Shown here in pieces: positions 23,411-29,687 of a stretch of DNA of 29,687 nt. Each line of letters opens with the position of its first letter. Position 1 is the stretch's first letter. Source of the DNA: Bacteroidota bacterium (GTDB lineage: Bacteria > Bacteroidota > Bacteroidia > Chitinophagales > Chitinophagaceae). The stretch covers positions 1 through 29,687 of the forward strand of contig JAEZDC010000008.1 in assembly GCA_023429825.1 (NCBI GenBank). Reading direction: 5' to 3'. The notes beneath the pieces were generated by a model. It was not told where the DNA came from. It was given only the letters and a program-made list of their open reading frames with translations, and did no database searches. The position numbers and the translations under genes were made by a program.

Positions 23411-24427
23411 ATGAACTACATCATTATTGCCAGTTTCTTATTATTACTGAGTTGTAATAACAGCGAAACACCCCGAAACCCTTCGGACGTACCTGCTTCC
23501 AAAACAGGAAAGATCAAAAATGAAGAAGATCCGAAAGAAGTTGCGTTTGATACCTCATTATATCTTCAAAAAGTTACTGGGCTGGCTAATGGTGATAGCT
23601 CAGGTCTATGGCCTGTGAAAGACAGTCTTACTTTGAGTAATGCGATATTACCTTACAACAGGGTGATTGCTTTTTACGGTAATCTGTATTCAAAGCAAAT
23701 GGGCATTCTTGGGGAATTGCCTCAGCAGGAGATGCTCGATAAGTTACAGGAAGAAGTAAAGAAATGGCAATTGGCTGATACAACAACTCCGGCTATTCCT
23801 GCGCTGCATTATATAGCGGTTACAGCCCAAAGCGCACCAGGTAAAGGAGGTAAATACAGGTTGCGTATGCCTTTTCATCAAATTGATTCTGTTTTGAAAA
23901 TGGCAGCAAAGATCGATGCACTTGTGTTCATCGATATACAGGTTGGTAAGAGTACATTACAAGAGGAGGTGCCGGAATTTGAGCAGTATCTGAAACTTCC
24001 GAATGTACATTTTGGAATTGATCCGGAATTTTCAATGAAAAGTGCAGCAACACCTGGCCATGAGATCGGGAGCTTTGATGCTAATGATATAAATTATGTG
24101 GCGGATTATTTAGCAGGGATCGTTAAGCAGAATAATATCCCACCGAAGATCCTTGTGATACACCGCTTCACTCAGAATATGGTAAAGAACTACAAAGAGA
24201 TCAAACTTAAACCGGAAGTGCAGTTTGTAATGGATATGGACGGATGGGGCATTGCAGCAAAAAAGATCAATACATATAAACAATTCATTTACCCGGAACC
24301 CGTACAATTTACAGGCTTTAAGATCTTTTATAAAAATGATACTAAAAGAGTGGGCGCTGAGAATGTAATGCAACCCGAAGATCTGTTGAAGTTAAAGCCA
24401 AGGCCGATATATATACAGTATCAATAG
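23411..24427 (+). CDS. Hypothetical lipoprotein, possible TIM-barrel-like domain
   Basis: 338 residues from ATG 23411, chosen because it begins a lipoprotein signal (MNYIIIASFLLLLSC, Cys15); the frame upstream overlaps the divergent gene. A polar linker (about 16-45) precedes one globular domain (about 75-338). It contains alternating strands and helices such as NRVIAFYGNLY, ALVFIDIQVG, VHFGIDPEFSM, KILVIHRFTQNMV and VQFVMDMDGWG, a pattern compatible with a TIM barrel with acidic residues at strand ends. I do not recognise a named family. The divergent start with the PAS protein leaves a 148-bp spacer with no clear consensus promoter; TATTTTGG at 23398 is a weak candidate. Confidence 0.75.
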   Translation: MNYIIIASFLLLLSCNNSETPRNPSDVPASKTGKIKNEEDPKEVAFDTSLYLQKVTGLANGDSSGLWPVKDSLTLSNAILPYNRVIAFYGNLYSKQMGILGELPQQEMLDKLQEEVKKWQLADTTTPAIPALHYIAVTAQSAPGKGGKYRLRMPFHQIDSVLKMAAKIDALVFIDIQVGKSTLQEEVPEFEQYLKLPNVHFGIDPEFSMKSAATPGHEIGSFDANDINYVADYLAGIVKQNNIPPKILVIHRFTQNMVKNYKEIKLKPEVQFVMDMDGWGIAAKKINTYKQFIYPEPVQFTGFKIFYKNDTKRVGAENVMQPEDLLKLKPRPIYIQYQ

Positions 24428-24526
24428 ATGTGTCTTTAATACCGCTTTTGTTGAAGAAAGTTTCATAATTATTTTTTAGCTATTATATTAGCGGTCGGCT
24501 CATCCTGAGCTGATCAAATTTTATTT

Positions 24527-25000
24527 ATGAAAAGAGAAGAGAAATTCATGCAGGAAGCCATAGAACTTTCCCGCAAAGGAATGATGCAGAATGATGGAGG
24601 ACCTTTTGGTTGTATCGTTGTAAAAGGTGATGAGATCGTAGGTAAAGGAAACAACCGCGTTACTTCAAGTAACGACCCAACAGCACACGCAGAGGTGGTA
24701 GCCATTCGGGATGCCTGTAAAAACCTAAATACATTTCAACTAAGCGAGTGCGAGATATACACATCCTGCGAGCCATGTCCTATGTGTATGGGCGCTATCT
24801 ACTGGGCACGCCCCAGCAAAGTCTACTTTGCAAATACAAGAGTGGATGCTGCAAATATTGGTTTTGATGATTCTATGATATACGATGAACTTGGATTACC
24901 CCATGAAAAGAGAGTGATACCCATCGTTCATTTAGCAAGCGAAGATGCTATCCAGGTATTTAAAGATTGGGCAAGTAAGACAGATAAAATTGAATATTGA
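24527..25000 (+). CDS. guaD: Guanine deaminase (cytidine-deaminase fold)
   Basis: 157-residue zinc enzyme converting guanine to xanthine in purine salvage or catabolism. The zinc site is complete: His54 with the proton-shuttle Glu56 in TAHAEV, and Cys84 and Cys87 in PCPMC. The segments GGPFGCIVV (24-32), MGAIYWARPSKVYFA and IGFDDSMIYDEL match the GuaD branch rather than the tRNA adenosine deaminase TadA, and the short C-terminal KIEY tail is typical of GuaD, where the C-terminus closes over the active site of the partner subunit. The assignment to guanine is by family resemblance. The gene is convergent with the anti-sigma-like gene, with 10 nt between stops. Confidence 0.88.
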   Translation: MKREEKFMQEAIELSRKGMMQNDGGPFGCIVVKGDEIVGKGNNRVTSSNDPTAHAEVVAIRDACKNLNTFQLSECEIYTSCEPCPMCMGAIYWARPSKVYFANTRVDAANIGFDDSMIYDELGLPHEKRVIPIVHLASEDAIQVFKDWASKTDKIEY

Positions 25001-25010
25001 CTGGAAAAGG

Positions 25011-25409
25011 TCATTGCTTCGCCTTCTCGGAATGCACAGGAGTGGAAGCATCATTTTGGTCCTGGTACCGTTTTACCACTACATAACATAATAAACAGAT
25101 ACCAAGAATGATGATCACGGCAAAGTATATCCATTGCTGATCTTTGATCTGTCTCTTCAGCTTACGCTTTTTCTTTCCTTCAATATGATTATGCAAATGA
25201 TGGTTCAGTTCATCCACATATCGATCGATACTCTTTTTATTGCGGATGTTTTGTAGCCCCTCCACCGCATCATTCACAAAATCAGAACTGGCCATCTGTT
25301 TTTCCACTTCCAGCAGTTCATCCTTAGAAAGATCACCCTGCACATACTTCAGCAGGTCATCATTCTGCAGGTCGTCATCTTCGTTCAATATGTCTTTCAG
25401 ATTTGCCAC
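25011..25409 (-). CDS. Single-pass membrane protein, likely anti-sigma partner
   Basis: 132 residues. The acidic helical N-terminal part (LLKYVQGDLSKDELLEVEKQ) looks like the cytoplasmic domain of anti-sigma factors but lacks zinc-finger Cys/His motifs. A basic stretch (79-89) is followed by one transmembrane helix (about 93-112) and a short outer tail. The start is GTG at 25409, directly after the sigma factor's stop TAG with no bases between; no ATG is available before residue 39. The zero-gap pairing with an ECF sigma factor is the main reason to propose that it binds and controls that sigma factor. Confidence 0.78.
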   Translation of the reverse strand: MANLKDILNEDDDLQNDDLLKYVQGDLSKDELLEVEKQMASSDFVNDAVEGLQNIRNKKSIDRYVDELNHHLHNHIEGKKKRKLKRQIKDQQWIYFAVIIILGICLLCYVVVKRYQDQNDASTPVHSEKAKQ

Positions 25410-25970
25410 CTATTGTTGATTGAGTTTTTTTTCTACCAGGTTTTTCAAATTCCGTTTACCATTTTGAATATAGCTCTTCACCTGCAAGATCGTATAACCC
25501 GTTTCATCTGCGATCTCCTGGTAACTTTTCTTCTGAAGATAAAATAAAGTTACACAGGTTTTCTGCTCTGTATTCAAATGCTGTATGCTCTCCTCCATCA
25601 CTTCCAGTACTTTGTCTTTATCCCTGAATTCTTCCTTGGGTGTTTCGTCGGCAGCTACATGCACCTGTTCTATATCTACATTCACATGCTTGTCTCTTAG
25701 TCGCATCAGGCAATGATTCTTGGCCACCATGTACAGCCAGCTCTTAAAATATTCAACCTTGTACTTGTGTAATTCGGTAATACATTTTAAGAATATCTGC
25801 TGTACGCAATCTTTGGCTTCTTCTTCGTTCTTGAGATACTTCATGCATACACCCAGTAGCAGTAAAGTATATCGCTGCAGCAAAATGCCAAGCCATTCGT
25901 TGTTGCTATCGCCGTAGAAATTCTCGAGCAACTGCTGATCGCTGATATGTGCATGCCTGTTCTTGTTCAC
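25410..25970 (-). CDS. ECF-type RNA polymerase sigma factor
   Basis: 186 residues with the two domains of extracytoplasmic-function sigma factors. Region 2 is about 25-95 (YTLLLLGVCMKYLKNEEEAK, KDCVQQIFLKCI and FKSWLYMVAKNHCLMRLR). Region 4 is about 128-180 (LNTEQKTCVTLFYLQKKSYQ then EIADETGYTILQVKSYIQNG as the DNA-binding helix-turn-helix). The linker is rich in acidic residues. It is the first gene of a two-gene unit with the membrane protein behind it. A TATATTTG box lies 14 nt upstream. Target promoters are unknown. Confidence 0.92.
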   Translation of the reverse strand: MNKNRHAHISDQQLLENFYGDSNNEWLGILLQRYTLLLLGVCMKYLKNEEEAKDCVQQIFLKCITELHKYKVEYFKSWLYMVAKNHCLMRLRDKHVNVDIEQVHVAADETPKEEFRDKDKVLEVMEESIQHLNTEQKTCVTLFYLQKKSYQEIADETGYTILQVKSYIQNGKRNLKNLVEKKLNQQ

Positions 25971-25984
25971 AGCAAATAGTTGAT

Positions 25985-25992
25985 CAAATATA
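25985..25992 (-). promoter_or_regulatory. TAnnTTTG promoter box of the sigma factor gene
   Basis: TATATTTG on the minus strand, with a TTG 15 nt further upstream (26008-26010), slightly closer than the usual spacing. This is a housekeeping-type promoter. Confidence 0.45.
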
Positions 25993-26020
25993 ATGTACTG
26001 CCACTTTCAATAAGATGGAT

Positions 26021-26968
26021 CTATCTGTTGATCTTCCGGCGTCTTTGAATTATGTATATCAATACAAAGCTTGCAAATACGCCGGCGCCGATAAGATACA
26101 TCCATCGTCTTGATCCTGCACTTGTCTTTACATCAATATCACCGCCTGCCTTAGTCACCCTGATCTCATTCTTATCAGAAGTTTCTAATACCCACAATTG
26201 ATTGTCGTTATCAAATACACCATGCAACGGAGCCCAGTCTCCTTTTGAAATATAGATGTCGGCCATGTTTCCGTTGACGTCTATCTTCTTTACACGCTGG
26301 TCACTGAACGCAGCTACATAAATATTATTCGATCCATCTTTCCAGATACCCCATGTGTTAGGATTGTCGAGCGATAATCTAAACGTTGGCCTTGCACTGG
26401 CAATACCTTGTTTTATCAGGTTTATATTTCCATTCTCATCCACCTTGTAAAGCTTATTATCTCGGATATACAAAACACTTCCGTCCTCCTGCGGGTGTAG
26501 CCATTTTACTCCACTGAAATTGCCTGTCGCAAAAACTGTTTCATTTCCTCCTGAAGGTCTTTTATAAATGTGCGTGGTGTCTTTATTCGCAATGATGTCT
26601 TTGATGTAATACTCTGTGCCTTCTTTATCTCTTGCTAATGAAAAATCGTGTTCTACATAGGCTTGCTTCATGCCGATGATAGTATCTATTTTTCCATTCC
26701 CACGATATACCCATAAAAAGTGATAGAATTTTTCAGCGTTGTTGTCGTAATAGCCACCTTCACCATAAAGCTGGTCATTCTTATCGATGTATAGTTCATG
26801 TGTGTGCACATGCGGCACAATAACTACTTTTTTTCCATTTGTGATCTTCCAAACCTGCTCCAGGTCAGTATAATAAATATTGCCTTTACTATCTTTTACG
26901 ATACCAATGCCGGGATGCGCAACGGATATAAGGGGTGAGAGGAAAAATAATAAGAAAAGATGCTTCAT
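26021..26968 (-). CDS. Exported beta-propeller protein with C-terminal membrane anchor
   Basis: 315 residues: signal peptide (about 1-17, MKHLFLLFFLSPLISVA), a domain of repeated four-strand blades of NHL/SMP-30 type (e.g. GIVKDSKGNIYYTDLEQVWK, KDGSNNIYVAAFSDQRVKKI and VFDNDNQLWVLETSDKNEI), then one transmembrane helix (about 290-308) and a basic tail RRRKINR that would remain in the cytoplasm. The propeller therefore faces the periplasm. The ligand is unknown. It is the last gene of an operon with the DUF4256 and GNAT genes (9-nt gap). Confidence 0.82.
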   Translation of the reverse strand: MKHLFLLFFLSPLISVAHPGIGIVKDSKGNIYYTDLEQVWKITNGKKVVIVPHVHTHELYIDKNDQLYGEGGYYDNNAEKFYHFLWVYRGNGKIDTIIGMKQAYVEHDFSLARDKEGTEYYIKDIIANKDTTHIYKRPSGGNETVFATGNFSGVKWLHPQEDGSVLYIRDNKLYKVDENGNINLIKQGIASARPTFRLSLDNPNTWGIWKDGSNNIYVAAFSDQRVKKIDVNGNMADIYISKGDWAPLHGVFDNDNQLWVLETSDKNEIRVTKAGGDIDVKTSAGSRRWMYLIGAGVFASFVLIYIIQRRRKINR

Positions 26969-26977
26969 GTGTTTAGA

Positions 26978-27550
26978 TTAAACCCGTAACAGTCCACGAA
27001 ATCCTCTTGCTGCATAATAAGATTGTGCACCATTGTGATAAATAAAAACCGTATCATAGCGCCGATCACCGAAGATCGCACCATCAAGCTTGCGTATGGC
27101 TCCTGGTGTTTTCAACCAACTGGATGTTTTCAGATCGTAATTCCCTGTTCTTTGTAATTCCCTGTATTCATCTTCTGTCAATAATTCTATTCCCATTGCT
27201 TCAGCCATTTCCATTGCACTGCTTTTTGGTTTATGTTCTTTCCTTGCATTGAGTGCTTCACGGTCATAACAAAGGCTTCTTCTTCCCGCCGGGCTTTCTG
27301 CAGCACAATCGCAAAAAATATATTCGCCAGTCTTTTTATCAAACGCGATAACATCAGGCTCGCCTCCTGTTCTTTCCATTTCATGCAGCGACCATAATTT
27401 TTCTGCATCAGTTTCCAGCTTCCCCTGTACTTTACTCCATTCCACATCTTTATGCCGTTTCATGTTCTTTTCAAACCTGGCCTTCAACACATCTAATAAT
27501 TCTTTACGTTCAGTAGCTGATAGTTTTTTACCAGTTTTTGTCTTACTCAT
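26978..27550 (-). CDS. DUF4256-family protein
   Basis: 190-residue soluble protein matching the DUF4256 family over its full length. Conserved-looking segments are GGEPDVIAFDKKTGEYIFCD, the Cys-containing CDCAAESPAGRRSLCYDREA, ELLTEDEYRELQRTGNYDLK, SSWLKTPGAIRKLDGAIFGD and the closing YHNGAQSYYAARGFRGLLRV. No enzymatic activity is established for the family. It sits between the GNAT gene (3-nt gap) and the beta-propeller gene (9-nt gap), so the three are very likely one transcript. Confidence 0.88.
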   Translation of the reverse strand: MSKTKTGKKLSATERKELLDVLKARFEKNMKRHKDVEWSKVQGKLETDAEKLWSLHEMERTGGEPDVIAFDKKTGEYIFCDCAAESPAGRRSLCYDREALNARKEHKPKSSAMEMAEAMGIELLTEDEYRELQRTGNYDLKTSSWLKTPGAIRKLDGAIFGDRRYDTVFIYHNGAQSYYAARGFRGLLRV

Positions 27551-27553
27551 ATA

Positions 27554-28102
27554 TTATGCAGTGTTAGGATTATAATCTTCAACGAGTAATGCGTACAGTA
27601 CCGAATCTTCCAACTTGCCATTACTGCGGTAATGCTTTCGGAGGTATCCTTCCTTTTGGAAACCAAATTTTTCAATAAGCTTGAGTGAAGGAGTATTGTT
27701 TGGCCCGATGAAAGCTTCTATTCTTTTTAAACCCATTTGCTCAAAGCCATATTTGATCACTTCTCTCAATGCTTCCGTCATGATGCCTTTTGCTTTGTAT
27801 GCGTCGTCAGATAACACATAACCGATCTCAGCCCTGTCATGATCCCGGTACCAGGTATGAAACCCGCACCACCCGATCACTTTATCTGAACCTTTTTCAG
27901 TGATGTGAAACAACAGCAGCGTTTTATTGAAAGTTGAAAACCCTTTTTTGGCTTTCTTTCGCTCGGCGGATACTTTCTCCGGTGCGATCCCTAAATATTT
28001 GGTGACCTCTTCATCGCTTTTTTTCAATAATAGCTCTTCGTAATCTTCATCAGTGAGTTTGTATAGCTGAAGCCGGGGTGTATGTAGCGTTTCAAATTGC
28101 AT
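27554..28102 (-). CDS. GNAT acetyltransferase (RimJ/RimL-like)
   Basis: 182 residues from ATG 28102. The family N-terminus LHTPRLQLYKLTDEDYEELL begins right after this Met; the frame continuing upstream enters the repeat array and is rejected. GNAT motifs are seen as RAEIGYVLSDDAYKAKGIMT (strand 4 and the acetyl-CoA pyrophosphate loop) and GPNNTPSLKLIEKFGFQKEG (C-terminal part). This is the RimJ/RimL-type group that acetylates protein N-termini or small amines; the substrate is unknown. First gene of the operon with DUF4256 and the beta-propeller gene. The 21-bp repeat array begins 88 nt upstream of its start. Confidence 0.9.
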   Translation of the reverse strand: MQFETLHTPRLQLYKLTDEDYEELLLKKSDEEVTKYLGIAPEKVSAERKKAKKGFSTFNKTLLLFHITEKGSDKVIGWCGFHTWYRDHDRAEIGYVLSDDAYKAKGIMTEALREVIKYGFEQMGLKRIEAFIGPNNTPSLKLIEKFGFQKEGYLRKHYRSNGKLEDSVLYALLVEDYNPNTA

Positions 28103-28189
28103 AGAACAACTGTCGATTGGCGAGGTAAAAGTCTTATAAATATACAAGTCTGTGATCAGACAGTTTAATACCAGGATAATTCCCCTCAA

Positions 28190-28610
28190 GTGAGAAAAAT
28201 CTGAGTACAACCGAGTAATATCTCTGTAGAAGTGAGAATAATCTCACTCTGGCGGCCAAAAAGATCGGTTCAAATAAGAAAAAGCTCGGTGGAAGTGAGA
28301 AAAATCTCACCCGGAGTAGCGGGAATCTCACTAGAACAGGCAAACTGCTCTTTCCGGGTAAGAAACAATCTCATCATTATAGAGAAAAATCTCACTTTAA
28401 GGGAGAAAAATCTCGCTTCAACTGACAAAAAGGTCACTTGGAGTGAGAAACTTTCTGTGCATGAGAGAGAAAATGCTAACCTGTAGTGAGAAAAAACGCT
28501 GTTCGGATGAGAAACCCGGGGTTGAAGTGAGAAAAATCTCCGTCCGACTGACAAAAAGGTCACTCAAGGTGAGAAAATAACTCTGTTGAGTGAGAAAAAG
28601 ATCACTTGAC
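28190..28610. repeat. Array of 20 degenerate 21-bp palindromic units
   Basis: Twenty contiguous units start at 28190, 28211, 28232, 28253, 28274, 28295, 28316, 28337, 28358, 28380, 28401, 28422, 28443, 28465, 28486, 28507, 28527, 28548, 28569 and 28590. Seventeen are 21 bp, two are 22 and one is 20. The consensus is the inverted repeat GTGAGAAAAATCTCAC followed by five variable bases often ending in AA. Individual units are strongly diverged (e.g. CAGGC at 28337, CGGCC at 28253), but the period and the central A-tract persist. It occupies most of the divergent spacer between the GNAT operon and the GH125 gene. It is not CRISPR: there are no unique spacers and no cas genes. The function is unknown. 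Confidence 0.9.
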
Positions 28611-28614
28611 TACG

Positions 28615-28657
28615 GTAACTTCTAGTTACAACACTGGGAGAATGACATTATCAATGT
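28615..28657. repeat. Two further inverted repeats between the array and the GH125 gene
   Basis: GTAAC-TTCTA-GTTAC (28615-28629) and ACATT-ATC-AATGT (28645-28657), both perfect 5-bp arms. They lie 28-70 bp upstream of the GH125 ATG, where no TAnnTTTG box was found, and could be operators (inference). Confidence 0.4.
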
Positions 28658-28684
28658 AAACACCTCAATTGATTACATTAGCGT

Positions 28685-29687
28685 ATGAACCGCAGAAACT
28701 TCATCCAGCAATCTTCCCTTGCCACTGCAGGAGTGCTTCTTTCCAAATATGCATCGGCTACAGGTGGTAATTCAGATTTTCCTATCGTTCGCATCGCCGA
28801 AGGACAACGCAATTTCAAAAGCAAAGCAGTTGAACGGGTGATCGCTGATATCAAAAAGAATATCGGTAACAAAGAGATCGCATGGATGTTTGAGAATTGT
28901 TTTCCGAACACGCTTGATACGACCGTTGATTTTGAAATGATCGATGGTAAGCCCGACACATACGTGATCACCGGTGATATCGATGCGATGTGGCTGAGAG
29001 ATTCTACTGCACAGGTGTGGCCATATTTACCGTTATGCAAAGAAGATAAAGAACTGCAGCAGTTAATAAAAGGTGTGATCAACCGCCAGGTGAAATGTAT
29101 CCTGCTTGATCCGTATGCCAATGCCTTTTACAAAGATGTAAACAAGGTGAGTGAGTGGAAGGATGATCTTACTAAAATGAAACCCGGCATTCATGAAAGA
29201 AAATGGGAGGTGGATAGTTTGTGTTATCCTATTCGCCTGAGTTACGGATACTGGAAAGAAACAGGTGATACTTCTGTGTTTGATGAGCAGTGGATGGAAG
29301 CGATGAAGCTGGTTGTAAAAACATTTAAAGAGCAACAAAGGTTTGAAGGAAAAGGTCCATACAGTTTTCAGCGTACCACTGCATGGGCAACGGATGGAGT
29401 GCCATTGGCAGGATATGGTTACCCGGTAAAACCGAATGGATTGATCTGCTCTATGTTCAGGCCAAGTGATGATGCAACGATTTTTCCGTACTTGATACCG
29501 AGTAATTATTTCGCATTAGAATCGATGAAGCAGTTAGAGAAATTAACCAGCTCAGCGAAAAGGTTAGATAACCAGTTAAATGGTAATGCGAAGTCTTTGG
29601 GAATACAAATTCAACAAGCCTTGAGTAAAGAGGCTGTAGTACCTCATAAAGTCTTTAAACAGATCATTGCTTATGAGACGAATGGAC
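28685..29687 (+). CDS. GH125 exo-alpha-1,6-mannosidase, 3' end cut by window
   Basis: The frame is open from ATG 28685 to the last base (334 residues visible; family members with a signal are about 470). The first residues MNRRNFIQQSSLATAGVLLS form a twin-arginine-type export signal, so the enzyme would reach the periplasm folded. The glycoside hydrolase family 125 (formerly DUF1237) domain follows, with DIDAMWLRDSTAQVWPYLPL (about 99-118), KWEVDSLCYPIRLSYGYW (about 178-195), TTAWATDGVPLAGYGYP and MFRPSDDATIFPYLIPSNYF. Family members remove alpha-1,6-linked mannose from glycans such as N-glycan cores without needing a metal. The part that would carry the general base Glu lies outside the window. 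Confidence 0.92.
   Translation, partial: MNRRNFIQQSSLATAGVLLSKYASATGGNSDFPIVRIAEGQRNFKSKAVERVIADIKKNIGNKEIAWMFENCFPNTLDTTVDFEMIDGKPDTYVITGDIDAMWLRDSTAQVWPYLPLCKEDKELQQLIKGVINRQVKCILLDPYANAFYKDVNKVSEWKDDLTKMKPGIHERKWEVDSLCYPIRLSYGYWKETGDTSVFDEQWMEAMKLVVKTFKEQQRFEGKGPYSFQRTTAWATDGVPLAGYGYPVKPNGLICSMFRPSDDATIFPYLIPSNYFALESMKQLEKLTSSAKRLDNQLNGNAKSLGIQIQQALSKEAVVPHKVFKQIIAYETNG

Noticed and set aside
24498..24510. GCTCA-TCC-TGAGC hairpin upstream of guaD as terminator or riboswitch
   Set aside because: Only a 5-bp stem, no T-run directly after it, and no match to a purine riboswitch core.
28190..28610. CRISPR array
   Set aside because: Units are contiguous and degenerate, with no unique spacers and no cas genes nearby.

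Overview
The window reads as chromosomal DNA from a member of the Bacteroidota, most likely a Chitinophagaceae-type organism. The evidence is the gene content (tricorn-like S41 peptidase, large S9 peptidases, SusCD-free but lipoprotein-rich surface genes, GH125 mannosidase, a short glycine-rich RRM protein), near-absence of Shine-Dalgarno sequences, and at least nine copies of the Bacteroidota promoter box TAnnTTTG placed just upstream of genes. No rRNA, tRNA, IS element, prophage or CRISPR array was seen. The family assignment is inference; the phylum is well supported.

Layout. 1-5.2 kb: the 3' part of an SRPBCC protein, a YcbB-type L,D-transpeptidase, a small membrane protein preceded by an overlapping 30-codon ORF, a CNNM/CorC-type ion transporter and a YceI lipoprotein. 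5.2-9.5 kb (minus strand): tricorn-like peptidase, Nudix hydrolase and an RRM RNA-binding protein with a long leader. 9.7-16 kb: S9/DPP-IV peptidase, a secreted TPR protein with an internal duplication, a SET-domain protein, the MgtE magnesium channel and a Gmad2-domain lipoprotein. 16-19 kb: aspartate kinase with a membrane protein directly behind it, and PhoH with a TTG start. 19-21 kb: a tightly packed plus-strand run of a lipoprotein, the fluoride channel CrcB, inorganic pyrophosphatase and a half-size TauE/SafE protein, then a 53-residue membrane protein. 21-25 kb: an SH3-NlpC/P60 peptidase behind a three-PAS histidine-kinase-like protein that lacks an ATPase domain, a lipoprotein and guanine deaminase. 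25-28.1 kb (minus strand): an ECF sigma factor with a zero-gap anti-sigma-like membrane protein, and an operon of GNAT acetyltransferase, DUF4256 protein and membrane-anchored beta-propeller. 28.7 kb to the end: the 5' part of a GH125 alpha-mannosidase.

Two non-coding structures stand out. First, 28190-28610 holds 20 contiguous degenerate units with a 21-bp period, each built around an inverted repeat GTGAGA-AAAA-TCTCAC, filling the divergent spacer between the GNAT operon and the GH125 gene. Second, a dispersed intergenic element of about 47 bp occurs three times (about 9545, 13505 and 15400), always between genes, with two copies sharing an identical 24-nt core and the third showing a base-pair-preserving double change in its small hairpin.

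Functionally the window is mostly housekeeping and envelope genes: wall remodelling (L,D-transpeptidase, NlpC/P60), peptide turnover (tricorn-like and S9 peptidases), ion handling (CNNM/CorC, MgtE, CrcB), amino-acid and nucleobase metabolism (LysC, GuaD, Ppa), and signalling (PAS/DHp protein, ECF sigma and partner).
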